From Candidatus Poseidoniaceae archaeon (GTDB taxonomy: Archaea > Thermoplasmatota > Poseidoniia > Poseidoniales > Poseidoniaceae), in contig CALHIR010000009.1 of the NCBI GenBank assembly GCA_938030705.1, forward strand, positions 1 through 44,397: a DNA stretch of 44,397 nucleotides, given 5' to 3'. Numbering within the stretch: position 1 is the first letter of the stretch; each line of letters opens with the position of its first letter. The notes below the pieces were generated by a model that saw nothing but the letters and a program-made list of their open reading frames with translations, had not been told where the DNA came from and searched no databases. The translations under genes and the position numbers were made by a program. This document shows, piece after piece, positions 8,109-22,700 of the stretch.

Positions 8109-8609
8109 ATGGGAGGAGGAGGGACGGCCCCCGCCATGAAGATGAGCGATGTGTTCATCCTCACCGGCCTTACGCTGCTCCTCGGCGGATTGTTCATGCA
8201 CGCATGGGTCTCCCCCATCGACCACGCATCCGAAGACCCGCCTTACACCAACGGAGCCTCGATGATGAAAGGCGACGCTTTTGATTTACAGATCGTCGTT
8301 GAAGAGGAGACTACCCTCCGCATTGTGTTGTTGGATGAGGAAAAGGCCGTGTTGAGCGCCGAGTCATTTGTCCTTGCAAAAGGCCAAGAACACAGGGAAT
8401 CGATCACGATAGAAACCGCAGGCTACTACACATACGAGATTGACACCAAAGGGGTCAATGCCACCATTGAAACAGACATTGAGAGGAAGTACATGATCGA
8501 CCTTCTTCCCTTCCCCATCGGTGGCATCCTCTTGGCTTTTGGACTCTACCAGCGAAAGGAATCTGAAGAAGCCGCCAACGACGTGATGGACGCCGAGTTA
8601 GAGGCCTAA
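8109..8609 (+). CDS. Two-TM membrane protein with small exterior beta domain
   Basis: About 166 residues. There is an N-terminal membrane helix (DVFILTGLTLLLGGLFMHAW), an exterior region of about 95 residues in alternating strands (FDLQIVVEEETTLRIVLLDEE, ITIETAGYYTYEIDT), then a second helix (LLPFPIGGILLAFGLYQ) and a short acidic tail. No family is recognised. The beta pattern resembles small jelly-roll or pre-peptidase-like domains. The start is chosen at 8109 because GGAGGT lies just upstream; 8136 (MKMSDVF) is an alternative and 8052 less likely. It ends 12 bases inside the convergent fusion gene. Confidence 0.7.
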   Translation: MGGGGTAPAMKMSDVFILTGLTLLLGGLFMHAWVSPIDHASEDPPYTNGASMMKGDAFDLQIVVEEETTLRIVLLDEEKAVLSAESFVLAKGQEHRESITIETAGYYTYEIDTKGVNATIETDIERKYMIDLLPFPIGGILLAFGLYQRKESEEAANDVMDAELEA

Positions 8610-10037
8610 CCAGGTAACATCGTCCGGCTCATCCACCGGCTCATCTACACCTTCAATCATCAGGGAACCGGAAGATTCGACACCCTGAACAAACGCGGAT
8701 TTATTTCTATAGATGAGAGGCCCGAGGAGAGAAACCCCGTTCAAGACCTCCGCCTCCACATCGCCGGACGACATCGTTTGGGGAAGGTGAGCCACCTGCT
8801 GAAACAACGAGGCCACCATGGCATGAAGAACAGGGTGGAAGTCAGCGGAAGACGTGGAAAGTCCAACATCCCGAAGGCTTGTATGATGTTCGCCGCCCGT
8901 CTCGATGTTCAACCCAAGGCCGAGAATAACGTGATGTGCTTCGCCTTGACTGACCGCTTCGAAAAGCAGGCCAGCCGCTTTTTTCAACACGCCATCGCTG
9001 GAACGCAGGTAGAGATCGTTTGGCCATTTCAGGCAAACATCCTGTTCCGATCTTCCGCTCATGGCTCGAATCAAACGAACAAGAGCCGCACCAACTCGTA
9101 ACTGGTCACGGGTTGCGTGTGGCCAACCTCGCCCGGAATGAAGCAACCAAGACCCCATGAAGGCGCCTGAAAAAGACAACCACGAACGACCTCGCCGACC
9201 TCTCCCCGTCGTTTGAACATCAGCTCGAACCGTAGCTCCTGTGGCCCCAATCAGGTCAACGACATCATCATTGGTGCTGGCGGCGGTCGGGCGGTGAAGC
9301 ACGGGGGCGCCCACATAGGGACGCCACATGGCCACGACCGACAACTGTTCACCGTCTTCAAAAGAAGTGTTGGCAATGCATCGCGCAGCGACGCCGTTTG
9401 ACCAAGCTGTTTCACAAGCGGCCTGACCTACCCCCTTGGAGGATACCGTCAGATAAGCAATACCGTGATCCGAGAGCAGCGAAGTCGTCGCGATGAGTTG
9501 AGCCACACGGGCAAACAGGCCAACGTGGTCCGTGTCAGTCAGGGCTGCTTCCTCCATCGGACCGAGCACCCCGTTAGAGAGTGCATCTGCAGCGAGGTAC
9601 GGTGTGTTCCAGACCACGACATCGTAAGTTTGGTCACCGCCCCACTGTGCGCTTCGGCCGTCCGTTCTTGGCCCAGGTCCGCCTTCATAAATCTCAGCGG
9701 AGAGCCCGTTTTGAGAAAAATGTGCCCGAGTGCAGGCGACCGCAAGAGGGTTGATGTCACAGGCCGAGACACGACACCCCAGGCGTGCAGCGTACAGAGA
9801 AAGTGCACCCGATCCACAGCCAATTTCAAGCCACCGCGTTTTTGGAGGAAGACGTTGAGGCGTGAGAACAGAGGCCAAAAAATCGGTGTCTTCCCGAGGA
9901 GGATAGACGGTTGGAGGAATCTGCATCGAGAACGATTCGCCGTTGGGTGCTTTCCAAACGACCGATTTTGCCGTCCGATTGAGCCGCTCAATTTCGGCTT
10001 CCGCGTGAGCGGCTTCAAAGGTTTCATCACCGCTCAT
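8598..10037 (-). CDS. Fusion: HemK-like methyltransferase + biotin-protein ligase (BirA)
   Basis: This 479-residue protein has two unrelated enzymes in one frame. Residues about 1-240 are a class I SAM methyltransferase of the HemK/PrmC type: motif I WLEIGCGSG (69-77), acidic motif II ACDINP, and NTPY (144-147) where the family has NPPY, the loop that holds the substrate glutamine. Residues about 245-479 are a biotin ligase: GRGRRGR (278-284) for biotinyl-AMP, KWPNDLYL (337-344), a KKAAGLLFE segment, and GLGLNIE. Family roles: methylation of the release-factor GGQ glutamine (or a related N-target) and biotinylation of an acyl-CoA carboxylase carrier. Start: ATG at 10037 with GGGGTGG upstream; an upstream in-frame codon at 10109 would add an unlikely 24 residues. 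Why the two are joined is unknown. Confidence 0.88.
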   Translation of the reverse strand: MSGDETFEAAHAEAEIERLNRTAKSVVWKAPNGESFSMQIPPTVYPPREDTDFLASVLTPQRLPPKTRWLEIGCGSGALSLYAARLGCRVSACDINPLAVACTRAHFSQNGLSAEIYEGGPGPRTDGRSAQWGGDQTYDVVVWNTPYLAADALSNGVLGPMEEAALTDTDHVGLFARVAQLIATTSLLSDHGIAYLTVSSKGVGQAACETAWSNGVAARCIANTSFEDGEQLSVVAMWRPYVGAPVLHRPTAASTNDDVVDLIGATGATVRADVQTTGRGRRGRSWLSFSGAFMGSWLLHSGRGWPHATRDQLRVGAALVRLIRAMSGRSEQDVCLKWPNDLYLRSSDGVLKKAAGLLFEAVSQGEAHHVILGLGLNIETGGEHHTSLRDVGLSTSSADFHPVLHAMVASLFQQVAHLPQTMSSGDVEAEVLNGVSLLGPLIYRNKSAFVQGVESSGSLMIEGVDEPVDEPDDVTWLGL

Positions 10038-10185
10038 GCACCACCCCAATCCGCACCTTATGATGAGCCTATGCGTTAAGGCTTGTACGAAAATATGCGA
10101 ATTTTGCAAGTATGAGCAGATTTATCAAGGAGTCCACCAAAGGAAGCCTGCGCCTTCCTCGTGGCCGCCATGGTCACGGCCAACC

Positions 10186-10198
10186 CGAAACGTATAAG
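10186..10198 (+). promoter_or_regulatory. Probable TATA/BRE promoter for tRNA-Lys and the RNA polymerase operon
   Basis: CCGAAACGTATAAG reads as a purine-rich BRE followed by an archaeal TATA box (CGTATAAG). It predicts transcription starting near 10220, about 20 bases before the tRNA-Lys gene, which suits a tRNA leader. No other TATA-like element is evident between the tRNA and rpoH, so the operon may share this promoter. Confidence 0.5.
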
Positions 10199-10239
10199 AA
10201 GGCCATGTAGGTCGGACAGAAAGCCCAAGTTGCTACATT

Positions 10240-10313
10240 GGGCCTGTAGCTCAGTCAGGTAGAGCGTCGGACTTTTAATCCGATGGTCGCGGGTTCGAAC
10301 CCCGTCGGGCCCG
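10240..10313 (+). tRNA. tRNA-Lys (anticodon UUU)
   Basis: A 74-nt cloverleaf can be drawn by hand. The acceptor GGGCCTG pairs with CGGGCCC (one G-U type pair), followed by discriminator G at 10313. The D stem is GCTC/GAGC. The anticodon stem TCGGA/TCCGA holds loop CTTTTAA with anticodon TTT at 10274-10276. The T stem GCGGG/CCCGT has a standard TTCGAAC loop. There is no intron. The genome follows with CCT, so the 3' CCA is not fully encoded. It lies 49 nt upstream of rpoH, same strand. Confidence 0.97.
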
Positions 10314-10362
10314 CCTGAATGCGCTACAGGTCCAGTGTGGGTGGGCGATCCGGGGTGTAAAA

Positions 10363-11013
10363 ATGGTCGTAAAGAGTGCAACGAAAAAGCGATTGATGGA
10401 ACTGGGCGTCTCTGAAGAGTACGCTCACAAACTGGCCACCGATCGAAACATGACCGACATCAAGAACATGTCTCACGACGATGTCGCCTCAACCCTCGGC
10501 ATCTCCAAAGACGCTGAAGAATTCATCAACACCATGCAAATCATCGCCGAACAAGGCTCTCGACGACGAGCAGCCAAGAAGAGCACCAAAATCACCATCC
10601 GGGCCAAAGCCGTCGACGACATGGACCGCCCAGAAATCACCTCTCGTTTCAACGCCCTCAATCATGAACTGGTCCCCCACCAGGAACTGGTAGGCGAGCC
10701 AAACATCTCTCCTGAGGCCCAACTCTCCATCGAGATGGAAGAACTCGCCCCCTGGAAAATGGTTCAACCGGACCCCGAGACCGGAGAAGAGCGCCTTGCG
10801 AAAGAACTCCTCCCAAAGATCCTCATCACCGACCCCGTTGTTCAAGTCATCAAAGAACTCGCAGAAAACGCTGATTCAGCAGCCCACATGGCCGACCCCA
10901 ACCACACTCCGTTGGCGGCTGGATGGATTGCTGACCGCGTGCTCAAGGTCATCCGGCGCTCCCCATCAGCCGGACAGACGGTGGCTTACCGGCTCATCGT
11001 GGAGGGGAACTGA
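10363..11013 (+). CDS. rpoH: RNA polymerase subunit H (Rpo5) with extra N-terminal domain
   Basis: At 216 residues this is far longer than the usual archaeal subunit H (about 75-85). The C-terminal part is Rpo5: NHELVPHQELV, LLPKILITDPVVQVIK, and KVIRRSPSAGQTVAYRLIVE. A loop of about 20 residues is inserted between the last two blocks. The first 70 residues are a separate helical domain (GVSEEYAHKLATDRNMTDI...DDVASTLGIS) that looks like a helix-hairpin-helix fold and is nearly the same as the N terminus of the A'' subunit encoded downstream. A basic linker (RRRAAKKSTK) joins the two. Role: assembly and DNA-entry jaw of RNA polymerase. It opens the rpo operon, 12 nt before rpoB. Confidence 0.93.
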   Translation: MVVKSATKKRLMELGVSEEYAHKLATDRNMTDIKNMSHDDVASTLGISKDAEEFINTMQIIAEQGSRRRAAKKSTKITIRAKAVDDMDRPEITSRFNALNHELVPHQELVGEPNISPEAQLSIEMEELAPWKMVQPDPETGEERLAKELLPKILITDPVVQVIKELAENADSAAHMADPNHTPLAAGWIADRVLKVIRRSPSAGQTVAYRLIVEGN

Positions 11014-11025
11014 GGAGGAGATATC

Positions 11026-14000
11026 ATGCAGGAAATCATTCAAGCTTTTTTCAAAGAACGCAGCCTCGTCAACCACCAGTTGGCATCCTACAACGACTGT
11101 ATCCCCGCAACGGAAAACACCGTCTCTCGAATGGAGCGCATCATCCGCAACATCCGCGTGGGTACTGACGAAGACTTCAACGACGACGAAGGCGGATACA
11201 TCAAACTCGACGTCCACGACCAAGACATCGTCATTCGCCTCAAAAACGTCAAACTCGGCCAACCAACGGTCAAGGAGGCCAACGGCGCACTCAATCCGTC
11301 CACCCCGATGGAGTGCCGACTTCGAAAGTTGACCTACATGTCACCGGTGACCATCGATTTCACCATCAAGCGCAACGGCGTTCCATCACCAACCGAATCT
11401 GGCGTAGCCGTTGGCAACATGCCGATCATGGTTCGCTCGGAGCGTTGTAACCTTCACGCCAAGCACATTGCTGGCGACCGCGTCTTGACCCCAACCACCT
11501 CCGCAGAGGACCAAGCCACCTGGCATGAACTCCTCCGCAAGAAGGGCGAAGACCCTCTTGACCCCGGTGGCTACTTCATCATCAACGGAACCGAGCGTGT
11601 GCTCATCTCCATGGAAGATCTCGCACCCAACCGTGTTACCGTTGAGATCAACAAGCGCTACGCCAAACAAACGGAAGTGGCCAAAATCTTCTCCCAGAAA
11701 GACGGCATGCGAAAGCCCCTAACCGTTGAAAAACGCCGAGACGGCATGCTGATGGTGAAAATCAGCACCGCCGGCACCACCGCCATTCCCGTGGTGCTGT
11801 TGATGCGAGCACTCGGTGTTGAAAACGACCAAAACATCTTCCAGGCCATTGCTGGAAACACGGACTCGTTCAAGTACATCGTGGCCAACATCAACGAAGT
11901 CAACGATAACGAAGAGTACAAAGTCGTCACCACCCAAGAAAGCCACCAGTGGCTGGAGAAGAAATTCGCTGCCGGCCAGCAAAAGGAATACCGTGAAGCA
12001 CGTGTCAGCCAACTCCTCGACCGAGAACTTCTCCCCCACTTGGGCGACCAGTTTGAAGACCGTGAGAAGAAGGCCATCTACCTCGGACGTATTGTCCGTC
12101 AAGTGCTTGAAATGGCCATTGAAGGACGAGACCCGAATGACAAAGACCACTATGCCAACAAGCGAGTCCGCTTGGCTGGAGACTTGATTGAAGATCTCTT
12201 CCGCGTCTCCGCAGGCCAACTCGCTCGTGACCTCAAGTACCAACTTGAGCGCCACCACAACCGCAAGCGAGAACTCAAAATCACTTCTTGCCTTCGACCC
12301 GATGTCTTGACCAGCAAAATCATGCACGCTCTGGCGACTGGAAACTGGGTCGGTGGACGGTCCGGTGTGAGTCAACTGCTTGACCGCACCACCTACCTCG
12401 CTGCGCTTTCCCACATGCGCCGTGTAACCTCACCGTTGGTGCGCAGCCAGCCTCACTTTGAGGCTCGAGATTTGCACCCAACGCAATGGGGCCGCCTGTG
12501 CCCCAACGAGACGCCTGAAGGGCAGAACTGTGGCCTTGTGAAGAACGCCGCTCAGATGATCGACATCTCCGAAGACATTGACGAGGTTGAAATCCGTGAG
12601 CGTCTTGACGAACTCGATGTCTACCAACCAGACGACTGGACCGACGGCGACCGCATTCACGTCAACGGCGATATTTACGGCATCCACAAGCGCGGAAAGA
12701 AACTCGTTGACCATTTCAAATCCTCTCGTCGCCGAGGCGTGATTCCTTCCGAGGTCTCCATTCGCCACGACGTTGAAAACAAGGACATCTTCATCAACAC
12801 CGACAAAGGCCGTATCCTTCGACCTTTGCTCATCCTTTACGATGGCGCCCCGCGCTTGACACAGGAGCACTTGACCAAACTCGCAAGCGGCGAAATCAGC
12901 TTCCGCTCCCTCATCATCGAGGGTGTCGTGGAATGGGTTGACGCTGAAGAGGAAGAAGACCTCTACATCTCACCCCGTCCGTTCGTCCTCCCGGAAACCA
13001 TCCCCGAAGGCGACAGCGCCGGTTTAGCCGGTCGCGTCGTCAAATACGAGGACATTGAATGGTTAAACCTCGGCGAGCCTCGCACCGAAGTGGCCCACCT
13101 AAAGGCCAACGTTTCCATGCCAAACGGAGAAATCGCCACCACAGAATTTGATGTGCCGCTGCTTTACACCGCTGAACACACGCACTGCGAAATTGATCCG
13201 CAACTCGTTCTCGGTGTTTGTGCATCGCTCATCCCCTACCCAGAGCACAACTCCACACCTCGTGTCACGGGTGGAACGGCGATGGTCAAGCAATCCTTGG
13301 GTCTTCCAAGCGCTAACTACCGAATGCGCCCGGACACTCGCGCCCACATCTTGCACTACCCTCAGCGCTCCATCACCCGCACCCGGGCAATGGAAACGAC
13401 GAACTTCGATGACCGCCCCGGTGGTCAGAACTTCATTGTGGCCATCATGTCCCTGCACGGATACAACATGCAGGACGCCGTCATCATGAACAAGGGGTCC
13501 ATTGACCGAGCCCTCGGGCGGTCAACGTTCAACCGCACCTACAACGCAGAACGTCGCCGATTCCCTGGCGGTCAAGTTGAGGAAATTGAGAAGCCCGGCA
13601 CCTCTAAGCAGGAAATCAAAGGACTCAAGGCTCCAGAATCCTACATTCATCTTGAAGCCGACGGCCTACCCGTCCCGGAAACTTCGCTTGAAGGCGGCAA
13701 CGTTCTGGTCGGTAAGACCAGCCCGCCCCGATTCCTTGAGGAGTCGTCCGGTGCCTCGTTCTTGATGGCTCAGGAACGCCGAGAATCCTCGATGCTCGTC
13801 CGACATGGCGAGAAGGGTTGGGTTGACAATGTCTACGTGACCGAGTCGCTCGATTCCGGTCGGTTGGTCCGTGTGATGGTTCGAAGCCACAAGGTCCCCG
13901 AAGTGGGCGACAAGTTTGCTTCCCGCCACGGACAAAAGGGTGTCATTGGACGCTTGGTTGAGCAAGAAGACATGCCGTTCACTCAGGATGGCGTCGTTCC

Positions 14001-14639
14001 TGACCTCATCATCAACCCGCACGCCATTCCATCCCGAATGACGGTCGCCCACGTTCTGGAAATGATCGGCGGCAAAGTCGGGGCCATGGAAGGTCGCCGC
14101 ATTGATGGAACCGCTTTCCGCGGTGAGAAAGAATCCAGCCTCCGTGACGGACTCGTACGCAACGGCCTTGCTCACACTGGCCGCGAGTTGATGATCAACG
14201 GTGAAACCGGCGAAACCTACCCCGCCGAAATCTTCGTTGGTTGCATCTTCTATCAGCGCCTCCACCACTTGGTCAGTTCGAAGATTCACGCCCGCTCCCG
14301 TGGCCGTGTTCAAATCTTGACTCGGCAACCGACTGAAGGTCGTGCCCGACAAGGTGGTCTGCGATTCGGTGAAATGGAACGTGATTGTTTGATTGCTCAC
14401 GGTGCCTCGATGGTCATCAAGGACCGACTCTTGGACGAATCCGACGGCATAGACATGTACGTCTGTGCTCAATCTGGCCACATCGCTTGGTACGACCCAA
14501 AGCGTGGCACCTACGTCAGCCCCATCCACGGCGATGGAGCCGAGGTGTACAAGGTACAGACTTCTTATGCATTCAAGCTGCTCCTGGACGAGATGAAGAG
14601 TTTAGGTGTGGCCATGCGTCTTGAACTGGAGGACCGAAG

Positions 14640-14643
<4 letters not shown>
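11026..14643 (+). CDS. rpoB: RNA polymerase subunit B (Rpo2), unsplit
   Basis: This 1205-residue protein covers both halves (B'' and B') that many methanogens encode separately. Landmarks include RNIRVGTDEDFN near the start, the fork/rudder region with LHPTQWGRLCPNETPEGQNCGLVKN, SLHGYNMQDAVIMNKGS, and the hybrid-binding FASRHGQKGVIG near the catalytic centre. It ends with YAFKLLLDEMKSLGV. The C-terminal zinc site is altered: where the family has CxxCG...CPxC, this protein reads CAQSGH...SPIHG (about residues 1145-1168), keeping only one of four cysteines. A GAGGAG site lies ahead of the ATG. Its TGA overlaps the ATG of rpoA1 (ATGA), indicating coupled translation of the two large subunits. 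Confidence 0.98.
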
Positions 14644-19387
<4,744 letters not shown>

Positions 19388-19431
19388 GATTCCAACCATG
19401 AGAAACACATGTGGAGAATGGAGGAAGAAAA

Positions 19432-19731
19432 ATGGATCTAAGCCGACAATTGAAGAACGCAATCGCAACAGGTAATCTGTTGTTTGGACAACGACAAGCC
19501 AAGGACGCCTGTGCCAACGGGAACGCCAAGCTGGTCATCTTGGCAGCCAACTGCCCTGAAGACTACACGACGGACCTGCGCGCCGCCCACCCTGAGGTGA
19601 GCATGCATCGTGCACACATGGTGAACCGAGAACTGGGCATTGCCTGTGGTAAGCCTTTCTCGGTCTCGACCATCACGGTGCTTGATGCTGGCGACAGCGA
19701 TTTGATGGCGCTTGAGAGCAACGTTGAGTGA
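19432..19731 (+). CDS. rpl30e: Ribosomal protein L30e
   Basis: 99 residues, normal for the family. It has the L7Ae/L30e fold pattern: MDLSRQLKNAIATGNLLFG, AKDACANGNAKLVILAANCP, then GIACGKPFSVSTITVLDAGDSD. It binds RNA kink-turns and belongs to the large ribosomal subunit. The start is ATG 19432, seven bases after GGAGGAAG; an upstream ATG at 19411 would place the ribosome site inside the gene. Its position after rpoA2 is the conserved archaeal order, but the usual next genes (nusA, S12, S7) do not follow. Confidence 0.95.
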   Translation: MDLSRQLKNAIATGNLLFGQRQAKDACANGNAKLVILAANCPEDYTTDLRAAHPEVSMHRAHMVNRELGIACGKPFSVSTITVLDAGDSDLMALESNVE

Positions 19732-19747
19732 TTCAAAATCAGTCCGA

Positions 19748-19767
19748 CAAAGGCTTGATGGCCTTTG
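19748..19767 (+). terminator. Hairpin after rpl30e
   Basis: CAAAGGC-TTGATG-GCCTTTG forms a 7-bp perfect stem with a 6-nt loop, 16 bases after the rpl30e stop and 16 bases before the next ATG. There is no T-run after it, so it may equally be a leader structure of the surface-protein mRNA. Confidence 0.3.
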
Positions 19768-19783
19768 ATGTCCTCGTCCAAAC

Positions 19784-22700
19784 ATGCGAGTGAACCCTAT
19801 CGTGTCTGCGGTGAGCCTCACGGCCCTGCTCTTGACCAGTTATCTCCTTGTTTTGACCCTTGATGACCCTCACAGGATGCCTCTTTTGGAGAACCCGACC
19901 GTTGAGAATACTGCGGCTCGTTCAACCTCTGCTGAGGTCTTTTTGAGCGGTGGCGGAACGAGCACGCACGACGAATTCTCCGGAGCGATTGCTTCAACCG
20001 ACAACGGTTGGCTGGTTGCAGGCGATGTCAATTCCTCTGCTGGGTCACTGGTCTTTGGCACCCAGACCTACATCCCATCTTCTCCTTACTCCAACGGAAA
20101 CGACTTCTTCCTCGCCTCGATGGACAACAGCGGTGGATGGAATTACGTGGTTGGCGCCGACCACAGCCAAGGTGGCGTCTCCTTCATGGCCGATGTGGCC
20201 TCGCACGCTGGGAACGCCGTTGTCGCTGGCTACATGTACGGCCCCGTTGATTTTGGACAGACCTCGCTCAACACCGCCGTACAATTTGATGGCTTCGTGG
20301 CCCAAGCAGACGCTACGGGGAATTGGATGTGGGCCAAAGGCTTCCAAACATTGCCCAACGCCTCCACCGATTCCAGCATTCCTCAAGCCATGACCGTTGA
20401 TCAGGTCGGTGACGTCATTGTCGCCGGCTATTTCTCCGGTGAAACCGACTTTGGTGGAACTACCTTCAACGTCTCAAACGCAGAGATATTCATTGCAAAA
20501 CTGGACGGGGCGAACGGCGCCCTGAAGTGGGTGGTCAGTGGAGGCGGCATTGGCAACCAGCAGGTGACCGACGTTGTTGTTGACAATGCGGGCAACATCC
20601 TCGTTTCCGGCCTCACCCAAAACAACGTGCTGTTCGGCACCAACAGTTACAACACGGTAGGAACGCAAGATTCTTTCATTCTCAAGGTTTCAAGCGCAGG
20701 GGCGTTCTTGGGCATCACCGGCTACGGTATCGCCAACCAGGCGGTCTCTCTGTCAGCGTTGGCCGTGGACGGCAACGGAGATCTCTACGCAGGCGGGTCC
20801 TACGAAGGTACGATGGCGAAGAACGGGTGGTCCATCACCGCCAATAAGGGCGGCGCAGACCTCTTTTTCATCAAGGAAGGCACAACATCTTCCAACCAAT
20901 GGGCAGCCACAGGGGGTTCCAATTCCGCAGACGGTCTCCAGGGCATGGATGTCAGTTCCAATGGTGAACTGGTCTTCACGTCCTTTTTCCTCGACGGTAC
21001 GTTCAGTGCGGGCACCAAATCCACGACCGGTACCAGCAGCAATTGGATTTCAACACTTGATGCTGACGTGATGGTCGGAGGCTTGACCAGCAACGGCGGA
21101 TGGTCATGGCTTGACGTAACCGCCAGCGCCGCTCTTGAAGTCGGATGGGATATTGCTTACAATGGAAGTGACATCGCCGCTGCCGTGGGCTCTTACGCTG
21201 GACCTGCAGGTAGTGACACCATCACCAAAGGCACCGATAGCGTAACAACTGCGGGTGGATGGGACCTTTTCGTTTGGGCCCTGGACCCTTCGATGAAAGC
21301 CGATTCAGACAACGACGGCGTTCCGGACGTGTCGGACAACTGTCCAAACGATGTCAATCCACTCCAAGGAAACACGGACGGTGATGCCCAAGGCGACGAA
21401 TGCGACTCGGATGATGACAACGACGGCATCACCGATAACTCACCCGACAACTGTCCACGAGGCGGCGCCGCCAACTGGGGTTCCACGCAAAATTTCAACG
21501 ACCCGGCCAATTCCACCGATTGGGACCGCGACGGGTGCAAAGACGACGTCGAAGACGCCGATATTGACAACGACGGTGTTGACAATGATGTTGACTTCTG
21601 CCCTCGCACCTCCTACCAACCCCCTCGCCCAACGTGGGTTTCCGATGAAACCACGGATGTTGATGGCGACGGATGCCGGGATGGAGACGAAGACATCGAC
21701 GATGACGGCGATGGATTTGAGGACGTGAGCGACGACTGTCCAACCGTTGTCGGAAACTCAACTCTCGGAGAGGAAGGCTGCCTTGACAATGATGGCGATG
21801 GATGGTCAAACAACTTTGACGATTGCCCGAATGACTTCGGAAACTCAACCTTGGGCGGTAAAAACGCCTGCCCTGACCTCGATGGAGATGGCTGGGCCGA
21901 TGTTGACGATGCCTTTGACGAGGACGCCACCCAGTGGGCTGACACGGACGGTGATGGCTATGGTGATAACACGGCAGGCACCACTCCAGATGAATGCCCG
22001 TCAATAGCAGGAACCTCAACCCTTGACCGACTCGGCTGCCTTGACACGGATGGCGATGGCTATTCCGACCCCGACGCCATGTGGAATGCCGAATCCGGAG
22101 CCGATGCCTTCGTTGACGATGCGACACAGTGGTCTGACTTTGATGGTGATGGCTACGGTGACAACTACGCCAATGCTTCGTGGGAAGATCGCAACCCCTC
22201 ATGGCCCGGCGAATACCGTTCCGATGTCGTTCTCCAAGACGCTTGCCCAACACAGGAGGGAACCTCCTGGCAAAACGGTCTGATTGGGTGTCCAGACCAA
22301 GACGGGGATGGTTGGTACAATCTGCAAGACGCCTTCCCGAACGATGCCACACAGTGGTCCGATATGGACGGTGATGGTTACGGAGACAACGCCTCGGGCA
22401 ACGATGCCGATCAGTGCCCCGAAATTGCAGGAACCTCCACGCTCGACCGATTGGGCTGTCTTGACAGCGATGACGATGGCTATTCCGATCCTGAAATCGC
22501 ATGGACGCCAGCCCAAGGCGCTGATGCCTTCATGGCCGACCCGACGCAGTGGGTCGACCAGGACAACGATTTCTTTGGTGACAATCCACAGGGTGAGCGA
22601 CCCGATGCATGCCCTACCGTTCGCGGAACCTCATTCATTGACCGATTCGGTTGTGAGGACAGCGATGGTGATGGCATCTCCGACGCCACAGAAACGTGGA

